From contig JAESTO010000161.1 of assembly GCA_016763565.1 (NCBI GenBank), positions 1-5,619 of the forward strand: DNA of 5,619 nucleotides. The letters run 5' to 3'. Every line of letters starts with the position of its first letter. Within the stretch, counting starts at the first letter, position 1. The notes beneath the pieces were generated by a model. That model saw only the letters and a list, made by a program, of their open reading frames with translations, did not search any database and was not told the origin of the DNA. This DNA comes from Gammaproteobacteria bacterium. GTDB lineage: Bacteria; Pseudomonadota; Gammaproteobacteria; JABDGN01. The position numbers and the translations under genes were made by a program. This document shows, in pieces, positions 1-5,619 of the stretch.

Positions 1-399
1 AAAAATATTTAATAGTGAAGGTGTAGCTTGTATATAGGAGGGTTGCTGTTCGTTGATAAAATTTGCTAGTGCTAAAGGATTTTGCTGCACTTGTGTTTCG
101 CAAAAAATAAGTTTTCCGCCAGAATACAATGGCAATAAAATTTCCAACAAAAATATATCGAAACTAACCGAAGTCAAACTGAGCAAGGTATGCTGCGCTG
201 AAAAATCGAGTTTTTTCAGCATGAACTGGGTTAGCTGGATAACACCATCATGAGCGATCATGACACCTTTCGGTTTTCCAGTACTACCTGACGTATAAAT
301 AATATAGGCTAAATCATTTTCGAAGGGAACAACATCTGTAATATTTTTATCCGCTGTATTGTCGGTGATCTCCATCATTATTAATTGCTGGCTTAATAA
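1..399 (-). CDS. Second NRPS, adenylation domain continuation in -1 frame (partial)
   Basis: This is the continuation of the second synthetase's adenylation domain, 133 codons open from the A8 run to the left edge with no stop. It reads LLSQQLIMMEITD and so on, then A3 as LAYIIYTSGSTGKPKGV (residues 30-46), A4 with SVSFDIFLLEILLPL (78-92), and SYIQATPSLLNIF at the edge. These motifs come in the order and spacing expected after A2 of the preceding fragment, so the two pieces are one domain split by a one-base frame difference. The specificity positions visible here are Asp81, Ile82, Leu85 and Gln124, i.e. D-I-L-Q. From memory this is how the glycine code DILQLGLIWK begins, but six of ten positions lie outside the window. 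A gene caller may place a start at one of the adjacent ATGs at 376-378 and 373-375. No obvious ribosome-binding site supports that, and the protein would lack A1 and A2. Confidence 0.82.
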
Positions 400-746
400 T
401 TTTTTTTCTGCAAGGCAATATTTTTACTGGTGATGAGATGTTCTATAGAAGCATCTGCTAACATATATTTGATACGTTCATCTGGCAAATTGGGGTCAAT
501 CGGAATATAGGTTACACCCGCATGTAACGCTGATAACAAAGCAACCAGTAAATGGAAATTTTTATCCAATAATATACCCACGCGAAGTACTTGGGGTTTT
601 CCACCAAAGTGGTCACAAATTATTGAGGATAATTGCTCTACTTTATCAACTAGTTCTGCATAGCTTACCTCGTTGCATCCTTGCTGAAAAGCCGTTTTAT
701 CTGGAAAAATAACCGCTTGTTTTTTAATGGTTTGATAAATATTCAT
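393..746 (-). CDS. Second NRPS, start of adenylation domain (5' fragment, frame broken)
   Basis: This is the beginning of a second nonribosomal peptide synthetase. It opens directly with an adenylation domain and no condensation domain, as in initiation modules or stand-alone loading enzymes. In this frame 117 residues are read. Motif A1 is EVSYAELVDKVEQL (26-39). A2 is LSALHAGVTYIPIDPNLPDE (71-90), followed by RIKYMLADASIEHLITSKNIALQKK. The frame then ends at TAA (393-395), directly after a run of eight A. The remaining core motifs appear at once in the -1 frame to the left, so this is the 5' part of a longer gene, not a small protein. The ATG at 744-746 overlaps the transporter stop as ATGA. 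There is no strong Shine-Dalgarno site, which fits translational coupling. Homology to NRPS adenylation domains is clear. Whether the full protein is made is open. Confidence 0.85.
   Translation of the reverse strand: MNIYQTIKKQAVIFPDKTAFQQGCNEVSYAELVDKVEQLSSIICDHFGGKPQVLRVGILLDKNFHLLVALLSALHAGVTYIPIDPNLPDERIKYMLADASIEHLITSKNIALQKKNY
400..407 (-). other. A8 homopolymer at the frame switch in the second NRPS
   Basis: On the minus strand the zero frame reads CAG AAA AAA AAT TAT TAA. Eight consecutive A are followed two codons later by a stop, while the -1 frame continues the adenylation domain. The heptamer A-AAA-AAT has the X-XXY-YYZ form of a -1 ribosomal slippery site. Adding one A (nine in total) by polymerase slippage, or correcting a missed base, would also restore the frame. 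The lesion is seen directly; its cause is not. Confidence 0.75.
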
Positions 747-1333
747 GCGTTGTGCTTCAACATAGTCTTAAATCTAATACTTAATAATATCGAGCCTAAG
801 ATGGAAACGGCAATTAGCCAATACCACATTGCTTGGATGCCATAACCTAGATATATTTTTAAAAGAAAAATAAAGGGTATACCCAGTCCCCAGAGAGTAA
901 GCAGTGAAATGAGAAATGGCATTCGGCTATCATTCATAGCTCTCAGTACAGAACTTAATATTACCCGAACTGTTTCAGTTATCTGAAATAGGCCTACGAT
1001 GACAAAGATTGCCAATGCTGCTTCCATCAAGCTCTCTCTATTTTTTGCCATGCTCGGAATATCTATGCTTAGTAAATAGGTGCCAAAAAAATAATAGATA
1101 GCGGTGATTAATAAAAAAATAGCCACCCCTATGCCTAAACCACTATAGAGAATTTGTTTAACCACAGTGATTTTTTTTTCGCTAAAAGCTTGCGAGGATA
1201 AAACCGTGACAGCTTGAGACAAGCCAAATAAAATCATAAATGTAAATTCCATATATTGCATAACCATTTGCTGTGCTGCCAACGCATCAATTGATATTTT
1301 GCTGATTAAAAATGTAATTACCACGAAAATCAT
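743..1333 (-). CDS. MATE-family efflux transporter, C-terminal lobe (TM7-12)
   Basis: This is the second half of the MATE transporter, 196 residues, in the same frame as the N-terminal lobe and separated from it by a single TAG. Its ATG follows that stop immediately (TAGATG). The protein begins in TM7 (MIFVVITFLISKISIDALAAQQ, a typical MATE TM7 and loop pattern). It continues with YMEFTFMILFGLSQAV (TM8), a segment around VAIFLLITAIYYFFGTYLL (TM9), AIFVIVGLFQITETVRVILSS (TM10), FLISLLTLWGLGIPFIFLL (TM11) and MWYWLIAVSILGSILLSI (TM12). Together the halves give 441 residues, normal for a complete MATE protein. Codons after the stop show no frame decay. Independent translation is possible because GGTGA lies 4 nt before this ATG. 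The 3' end overlaps the next NRPS gene as ATGA, suggesting translational coupling. It could be a remnant of a pseudogene if the amber is a true null mutation. Confidence 0.8.
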   Translation of the reverse strand: MIFVVITFLISKISIDALAAQQMVMQYMEFTFMILFGLSQAVTVLSSQAFSEKKITVVKQILYSGLGIGVAIFLLITAIYYFFGTYLLSIDIPSMAKNRESLMEAALAIFVIVGLFQITETVRVILSSVLRAMNDSRMPFLISLLTLWGLGIPFIFLLKIYLGYGIQAMWYWLIAVSILGSILLSIRFKTMLKHNA

Positions 1334-1342
1334 CTATTCACC
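1334..1342 (-). promoter_or_regulatory. Amber stop with GGTGA site immediately before a restart ATG
   Basis: The minus strand reads GGTGAATAGATG. GGTGA (1338-1342) matches the 3' part of the extended Shine-Dalgarno sequence (AAGGAGGTGA) and stands 4 nt before ATG 1331-1333. The TAG at 1334-1336 abuts that ATG. This could support termination followed by reinitiation, giving two separate six-helix lobes. It may equally be chance, because GGTGAA also encodes Gly-Glu of the transporter. Confidence 0.4.
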
Positions 1343-2071
1343 AGCATATTGCGAACCTATAGGCCAGCCTAATTGCAACATTTTTTTTACTTTGCTGGCG
1401 TTATAAAGCGTAAAATCAGCAATGTTGATGCCCAACTCTTTTGCCAAATAAATGGCTAAGCCGATTAACAAGCCGCTATTAACAATAGCCATTGCATAGC
1501 CCACAGCAGCCAAGCCATGATGCATACTGAGCATGAACACATAGATCAGTGCTAACTGACATGGCATCTGAATTAAAGATATTAATAAAATCAGCCGAGC
1601 GCGTTGCTGGCCAATTAAAAATTGTTCGAGTACAATCATCAGTGTACTGGGTATGATTGCCCAGCATATTCCATGCAGGTAACTTGTAGCCAGCAATTGT
1701 ATTGATGGTGCTTGATGCGTCATAATCAAAATATACGGCGCAAGCATCAATAAAATAAGTAATACAAGACTTATCATTAACCCATAGAACATAGCGTTCG
1801 TTAACAAGGATATTTTGGCCAGTGCTGAATCCATTGACTGTTTTCGTGCAGTCAATATGCTAATTGAATTCATCCCACCCCAGAAGAAAACAATTAAGAT
1901 CCTGTACATTAACGTTGCTAGCGCACTTGCCGCTAATGCATTTTTTCCTATGTGAGCAATAAAGATAAAACTCACAAAAATTGTGATTGCTTGGACACTC
2001 TGAACTAATATTAAAGGAATGCTTAAGTTAATAAGCTTATAGGTTATCTCAAAATAATTATTTTTATTCAC
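1334..2071 (-). CDS. MATE-family efflux transporter, N-terminal lobe (TM1-6), ends at in-frame amber
   Basis: This is the N-terminal half of a multidrug and toxin extrusion (MATE) transporter, an inner-membrane cation-coupled antiporter probably exporting the peptide made here. From the GTG at 2071 it is 245 residues with six hydrophobic segments: LINLSIPLILVQ onward (TM1), the MYRILIVFFWGG region (TM2), MFYGLMISLVLLILLMLAP (TM3), ICWAIIPSTLMIVLEQFLI (TM4), LILLISLIQMPCQLALIYVF (TM5) and GLAAVGYAMAIV onward (TM6). The end, QLGWPIGSQYAGE, matches the usual MATE approach to TM7, but a TAG follows and the same frame continues as the next gene. The start is uncertain. The GTG overlaps the hydroxylase stop by 8 nt and has only a weak GGA upstream. 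An ATG at 2101 has AAGG 7 nt before it and would add ten residues. The frame stays open up to 2275, but that part lies inside the hydroxylase gene and is not MATE-like. The two halves may be one disrupted gene or a split transporter. Confidence 0.82.
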   Translation of the reverse strand: MNKNNYFEITYKLINLSIPLILVQSVQAITIFVSFIFIAHIGKNALAASALATLMYRILIVFFWGGMNSISILTARKQSMDSALAKISLLTNAMFYGLMISLVLLILLMLAPYILIMTHQAPSIQLLATSYLHGICWAIIPSTLMIVLEQFLIGQQRARLILLISLIQMPCQLALIYVFMLSMHHGLAAVGYAMAIVNSGLLIGLAIYLAKELGINIADFTLYNASKVKKMLQLGWPIGSQYAGE

Positions 2072-2900
2072 ACGCCATCCAAACATTTTTTTGCAATACA
2101 TTGCGCGCCTTGGTTTTAACGCATAATGGCCAAGCTGGGACACAACAATCTTGCCATCGTGGTGTCCACCACATATTAACGGAAATAGCCAACTCAAGTG
2201 TATACACTTGATGCCACCAAGCTGATGGTAAAAAAAGCATTTCACCTTCATGTAATTCAACTGAACTATATTCAATGTTAGCTAGTTTGGGGAATTTATC
2301 AAAATCAGGTTCGTCAAATTCAACTTGACTCATAATTCGGATAGGGGATCGCCATGGATGAGGATACATGGCGGAAAAATAATTGGGTTTAATAAGAATT
2401 AAGCGTTTTTTTCCCTTAATTTGCAACAAAAAATTATTCATGGGATCATAATGCATAGGGGTTACATTGCCTGCTGATCCCATCCAGAAATTCATTGCCA
2501 TTACTTTTTTCCCCTGTATATAGCTATTAGGTTGAATGTCTTTGAGTAATTGAGGGAATTGTTTAGGTATTGATAGCGATTGCAGGTAATGAAATCCTAC
2601 GCCATCCTTTTTATTAGTCAACTGATTCACATATTCTACAAAGAGCATTTCCTTGGATTTATACATATTGCCCCCTTTTTTCGGATCTAATTTAAAATAT
2701 CCATTGGGCGAATATTGTAACAATACTTTTTCTTTACCTATTTCTTGCTGTAGATAATCCAAGTTCCACTTCTGAAGATCCGGCCATAGCGACAATAAGT
2801 TTTTAATGATCACCGGTTTTCTTTTTTGATAATAATTCTGGTTAAATTCATCAACTGTTAATGAATCAACCTTATTAATTAAACCATTATTTTCTTTCAT
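2064..2900 (-). CDS. JmjC/cupin-8 Fe(II)/2-oxoglutarate-dependent hydroxylase, FIH-like
   Basis: A cytosolic 278-residue enzyme predicted to hydroxylate an amino-acid side chain using O2 and 2-oxoglutarate. The iron triad is visible as HxD (H150 and D152 in GNVTPMHYDP) plus H230 (AWWHQV). T147 and K165 (IKGKKR) sit where FIH has its 2-oxoglutarate-binding Thr196 and Lys214, and N242 (SVNMWW) where FIH has Asn294. The stretch 189-207 carries SQVEFDEPDFDKFP, a signature of the FIH/TYW5/cupin-8 group. Residues 1-130 form the usual less conserved N-terminal part, with RKPVIIKN at 27-34. All catalytic positions are present, so the protein looks intact. It starts at an ATG with a good Shine-Dalgarno site, and its 3' end overlaps the likely start of the transporter gene by 8 nt. 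In this operon the natural inference is tailoring of the nonribosomal peptide or of a carrier-bound amino acid. A protein substrate, as for FIH, cannot be excluded. Confidence 0.92.
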   Translation of the reverse strand: MKENNGLINKVDSLTVDEFNQNYYQKRKPVIIKNLLSLWPDLQKWNLDYLQQEIGKEKVLLQYSPNGYFKLDPKKGGNMYKSKEMLFVEYVNQLTNKKDGVGFHYLQSLSIPKQFPQLLKDIQPNSYIQGKKVMAMNFWMGSAGNVTPMHYDPMNNFLLQIKGKKRLILIKPNYFSAMYPHPWRSPIRIMSQVEFDEPDFDKFPKLANIEYSSVELHEGEMLFLPSAWWHQVYTLELAISVNMWWTPRWQDCCVPAWPLCVKTKARNVLQKNVWMACE

Positions 2901-2909
2901 GTCGTTTCT

Positions 2910-2915
2910 TCCTCT
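2910..2915 (-). promoter_or_regulatory. Shine-Dalgarno site for the hydroxylase gene
   Basis: The minus strand reads AGAGGAAGAAACGAC before the ATG at 2898-2900. AGAGGA lies 9 nt from the start codon within the 18-nt gap after the NRPS stop. It is the clearest ribosome-binding site in the window and supports the ATG chosen for the hydroxylase. The short gap also argues against a separate promoter here. Confidence 0.7.
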
Positions 2916-2918
2916 GAC

Positions 2919-5619
2919 TTAGCTATAAGTTTTTTTAGCCATAATCGATTGAATAAATCCAACCAACTTACCAATTGTCTGCTGTGCTAATAATTCATGA
3001 TGGTTGGCGTCCACGTTTAAACATTCTATTTTTGTTGATAAGTTTTCCCAACCGTTATAAACTTGCCTTGATAAATCATTCAATAATAATTGATAATTTT
3101 TACGGGTAATGGCATCTTTAATTAATTCCGCTGACTGTGCCTGCTGCGCTTTAACTAGCAGTATTCTGCCAGCATAAGGCTGTGGACAATAAGCATGCAT
3201 GGCTTGCATTTCTAACCGTGCAAGTTCAGCTAATTCATGGCGATATTCTCGCGTCACATCCATATAGATAGGGTTTTCAAGAATAAAATCTTGCTTGATT
3301 TTAGGAAAGAATAATTCCATCTTATTTTTGGTATCGGGTGTTAAATGATAACTATCCAATAAGCAAAGCCAATCGACACCATCACCTTCGGCAATTAATT
3401 GCTGTGCCATTTCATAAGCAATGACACCGCCTAACGACCAACCGCCTAAACGATAAGGTCCCTGCTTTTGAATGACTTTGATTTTTTTGACATAATAGGT
3501 GGCCATCGCACTAATGGATGTCAATGGCTGTTGTTTGCGACGGGATAAATTATAAGATTCTACACCGTAAAAATTACACGTTTCTTTGAGCTGTAAAGCG
3601 AGTTCTCGATAGACTTCGGCTCCGGCGACACCGGGATGAACAAAAAACACGGCAGGCTTTGCTGCTGCTTGCTGAGCATAGCTTACCACGGCTTGATAGC
3701 CTGTTTGCTGTCTCGTTTTTAACGCTAATGTTTGCAGAGAAATGCTGGGATTTTTAAATAGCCTATTCATAGAGAATTGACTGGCAAATGTTCTGTTGAT
3801 TTTATCGAGCAGTTGCACTGCTAAGAGCGAATGTCCACCCATCTCAAAAAAATCACCCACTAGCTGAACATTATTATGACCTAAGATTTCTTGCCATAAT
3901 ACGATTAAACGTTGCGATATCGGATCTTGCACATTGGTCAACAATTTTGTTGTTTTATTGTTTGGCGGTTTTGGCAGTTTTTCTCTGGCAATTTTCCCGC
4001 TGCTATTTAAAGGCAGTTTATCCAAATAAATAATTTGTGCAGGAACCATATAGCTGGGTAAGTTAAGACTCAACTGCTGACGTATATCATGAGGCACAGT
4101 CATAGCTACTTCAAGCACACAGTATGCAATTAAACATTCTGTATTTTCTTCACTAACAACTTTAACAGCAGCTACTTTTATAGCAGCAAAGTCTTCTAAA
4201 CATCGTTCAATTTCTTTAAACTCAATGCGATAGCCACGTAAATTAACTTGATTATCATTCCTTCCAATATACGTCAAGTAACCCTGTTTATCTTGTTTGA
4301 CTAAATCGCCTGTTGCATATAATCGTTGAGGTTTTTGTACCGCTGAAAACTGATGAAGAATAAAGCTTTGCAGTGTTACTTGTTGCTGTTGCCAATAAGC
4401 CTTAGCTAAACCTATGCCACCAATATATAACTCACCAATCATACCTGCTGGCAATAAATTTTTCTGTGAATCCATCACATAAAGTTTAACCCCGTCCATG
4501 GCTTTACCAATATCCCGATAATGCTTTCGTCGACTGAATTGTCCTATGCTTGCACAGACTGTACCTTCTGTTGGTCCATAGCAGTTTAATAAATTTCGCC
4601 CTTTGGCCCAACGTTCCATTACAGCTTGAGTACAAACATCGCCAGCAACTACTAAGGTTTTTAATATCGGCAAACCGTCTTCGCGCATGACAGCTAGTAA
4701 TGCGGGTGGTATGGTGGCAACTTCAATAACCTTATCTTGGAGAAACCCGCGCAAATAATCGGTGTCAGTTCTTTTGTCCCAGGGGTATAGACACAATAAT
4801 CCGCCATGCAACAAACTAGTAAATATTTCTGAAACTGAAGCATCAAAACCAAGAGAGGCAAATTGAATAACCGGTGTACCAACCGTGATGCCAAAAGCTA
4901 CGGCTTGTGCGTTAGCAAGATTGATGACGCCTTGATCGGTAATTAAAACACCTTTGGGTCTACCCGTTGATCCTGAGGTGTACATCATGTAGGTGATTGC
5001 ATCGGCATCTCTTGGCATAATCTGCAAACATTCATTGTCCAAGTTTTCTCGGGTCATTTCATCGACATCTATATACTCAACTTGCATAGTTTGCGGAAGG
5101 CTGTAGTGTTTATCAGATAAAATATATTTTAATTGTGCATCTTTAATTATATAGTCTAGCCGGGCAGATGGCACACTGATATCCAAGGGCACATAACTGT
5201 AACCCGCATATAAAATACCTAACATAGCCACCAGCCAATTTGTGCTACTGGGTAAATATATCCCAATCATTACGCCTTTTTGTCGTGGTTGTTTGGCTAA
5301 CAAGTAATGTGCGACTTGTAACGATTTTTTCTGCAACTGAGCATAAGTCATCTGCTGATCTAGCGCATCAATCGCTAAGCGAAAAGAGTTTTTTTCTACA
5401 ACCGTATTAAAACAGCTGAGAAAATCTATCGGTTGTGGCGTTAACAAATGTTCACTATTAATCTCTACATCCGATGAAATAAAACGTGGATTAAATTGAT
5501 AGTTCTCTGGTTTATCAAGCAAAGAATTCAAACATTTTTTATAATTATCCAGCAGCGTTTTCATGTCCGACGCTAAAAATATATGTTGGTGATAAGCAAT
5601 ACGCACTGAGAAAGTCTCT
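2919..5619 (-). CDS. NRPS terminating module, 3' part: (C)-A-T-TE, 5' end beyond window
   Basis: This gene activates one amino acid, loads it on a carrier domain, and releases the finished peptide through a built-in thioesterase. Numbering from the GTG at 5606: residues 1-35 resemble the end of a condensation domain; adenylation 65-545 shows A1 (MTYAQL, 86), A2 (about 131-155), A3 (YTSGSTGRPKG, 209), A5 (NCYGPTE, 341), A6 (GELYIGG, 391), A7 (YATGDL, 430), A8 (NLRGYRIEFKEIE, 455), A9 (LPSYMVP, 516) and A10 (SSGKIARE, 535). Thiolation is 560-630, with GGHSL giving phosphopantetheine Ser593. Thioesterase 650-890 has GWSLGG with Ser724, probable Asp751 and His869. The specificity residues read D255 A256 S259 T298 V319 A321 C342 V350 C351 K538. 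This is one change from the DASTVAAVCK tyrosine code as I remember it, so Tyr or Phe is inferred. The frame stays open upstream of the GTG to the edge (ETFS), and the N-terminal residues look internal, so I call the gene 5'-partial. It ends in TAA, 18 nt before the hydroxylase start. No epimerisation domain is present. Confidence 0.93.
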   Translation of the reverse strand, partial: ETFSVRIAYHQHIFLASDMKTLLDNYKKCLNSLLDKPENYQFNPRFISSDVEINSEHLLTPQPIDFLSCFNTVVEKNSFRLAIDALDQQMTYAQLQKKSLQVAHYLLAKQPRQKGVMIGIYLPSSTNWLVAMLGILYAGYSYVPLDISVPSARLDYIIKDAQLKYILSDKHYSLPQTMQVEYIDVDEMTRENLDNECLQIMPRDADAITYMMYTSGSTGRPKGVLITDQGVINLANAQAVAFGITVGTPVIQFASLGFDASVSEIFTSLLHGGLLCLYPWDKRTDTDYLRGFLQDKVIEVATIPPALLAVMREDGLPILKTLVVAGDVCTQAVMERWAKGRNLLNCYGPTEGTVCASIGQFSRRKHYRDIGKAMDGVKLYVMDSQKNLLPAGMIGELYIGGIGLAKAYWQQQQVTLQSFILHQFSAVQKPQRLYATGDLVKQDKQGYLTYIGRNDNQVNLRGYRIEFKEIERCLEDFAAIKVAAVKVVSEENTECLIAYCVLEVAMTVPHDIRQQLSLNLPSYMVPAQIIYLDKLPLNSSGKIAREKLPKPPNNKTTKLLTNVQDPISQRLIVLWQEILGHNNVQLVGDFFEMGGHSLLAVQLLDKINRTFASQFSMNRLFKNPSISLQTLALKTRQQTGYQAVVSYAQQAAAKPAVFFVHPGVAGAEVYRELALQLKETCNFYGVESYNLSRRKQQPLTSISAMATYYVKKIKVIQKQGPYRLGGWSLGGVIAYEMAQQLIAEGDGVDWLCLLDSYHLTPDTKNKMELFFPKIKQDFILENPIYMDVTREYRHELAELARLEMQAMHAYCPQPYAGRILLVKAQQAQSAELIKDAITRKNYQLLLNDLSRQVYNGWENLSTKIECLNVDANHHELLAQQTIGKLVGFIQSIMAKKTYS

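Noticed and set aside
53..253. Plus-strand open frame of 66 codons
   Set aside because: It lies antisense to the clear A3-A4 region of the second NRPS, has no recognisable domain, and is best explained as a shadow frame.
1479..1667. Minus-strand 62-codon frame inside the transporter
   Set aside because: It is out of frame with the TM4-TM6 coding sequence, which is convincing as MATE; this is a shadow.
2072..2275. Extension of the transporter start to the ATG at 2275
   Set aside because: This stretch encodes the iron-binding C-terminal core of the hydroxylase in another frame, and the translated extension is neither hydrophobic nor MATE-like. Starts at 2071 or 2101 are far more likely.
2901..2918. 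Possible promoter or terminator between the first NRPS and the hydroxylase
   Set aside because: The gap is only 18 nt and is mostly a ribosome-binding site. No inverted repeat with a T-run is present, so the genes are most likely cotranscribed.
4694..4894. Minus-strand 66-codon frame inside the first NRPS
   Set aside because: It overlaps the A4-A5 part of the adenylation domain in another frame and has no independent support.
1..5619. CRISPR arrays, tRNA or rRNA genes, insertion sequences, attachment sites
   Set aside because: The window is almost wholly coding. I saw no regularly spaced repeats, no tRNA-like cloverleaf, no transposase and no terminal inverted repeats. The recurring TSGSTG and GPTE-type similarity is homology between adenylation domains, not a mobile repeat.

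Overview
The window is a compact, AT-rich piece of a nonribosomal peptide synthetase (NRPS) gene cluster. Every gene I can support lies on the minus strand, so transcription runs from the right edge to the left edge. The low GC content, bacterial Shine-Dalgarno sites, overlapping start and stop codons and protein style fit an AT-rich bacterium. A gammaproteobacterium (a Legionella-like or related host-associated lineage) is my guess, but nothing here proves the taxon.

Layout in transcription order: (1) 5619-2919, the 3' part of an NRPS gene: the tail of a condensation domain, then adenylation, thiolation and thioesterase domains. This is a terminating module whose gene continues beyond the right edge. 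(2) 2900-2064, a JmjC/cupin-8 Fe(II)/2-oxoglutarate hydroxylase closely resembling factor-inhibiting HIF (FIH) in its core. (3) about 2071-743, a MATE-family efflux transporter interrupted by one in-frame amber codon (1334-1336) exactly between its two six-helix lobes. (4) 746 to the left edge, the start of a second NRPS that opens directly with an adenylation domain. Its reading frame is broken at a run of eight A (minus strand, 400-407) and resumes in the -1 frame through the left edge.

The genes are packed with an 18-nt gap, an 8-nt overlap and an ATGA overlap, so they look like one operon. No intergenic stretch is long enough for a promoter or terminator, and I see none. A plausible joint function is to assemble a small peptide, hydroxylate an amino acid or the peptide, and export the product. 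By the ten-residue code the terminating module resembles aromatic (Tyr/Phe) activators. The partial code of the second adenylation domain starts like glycine activators.

The most notable points are the two lesions or possible recoding sites in neighbouring genes (amber codon at a lobe boundary with a reinitiation signal; slippery A8 in an adenylation domain) and the FIH-like hydroxylase inside an NRPS operon. Whether the cluster is decaying, recoded or contains sequencing errors cannot be settled from this sequence.
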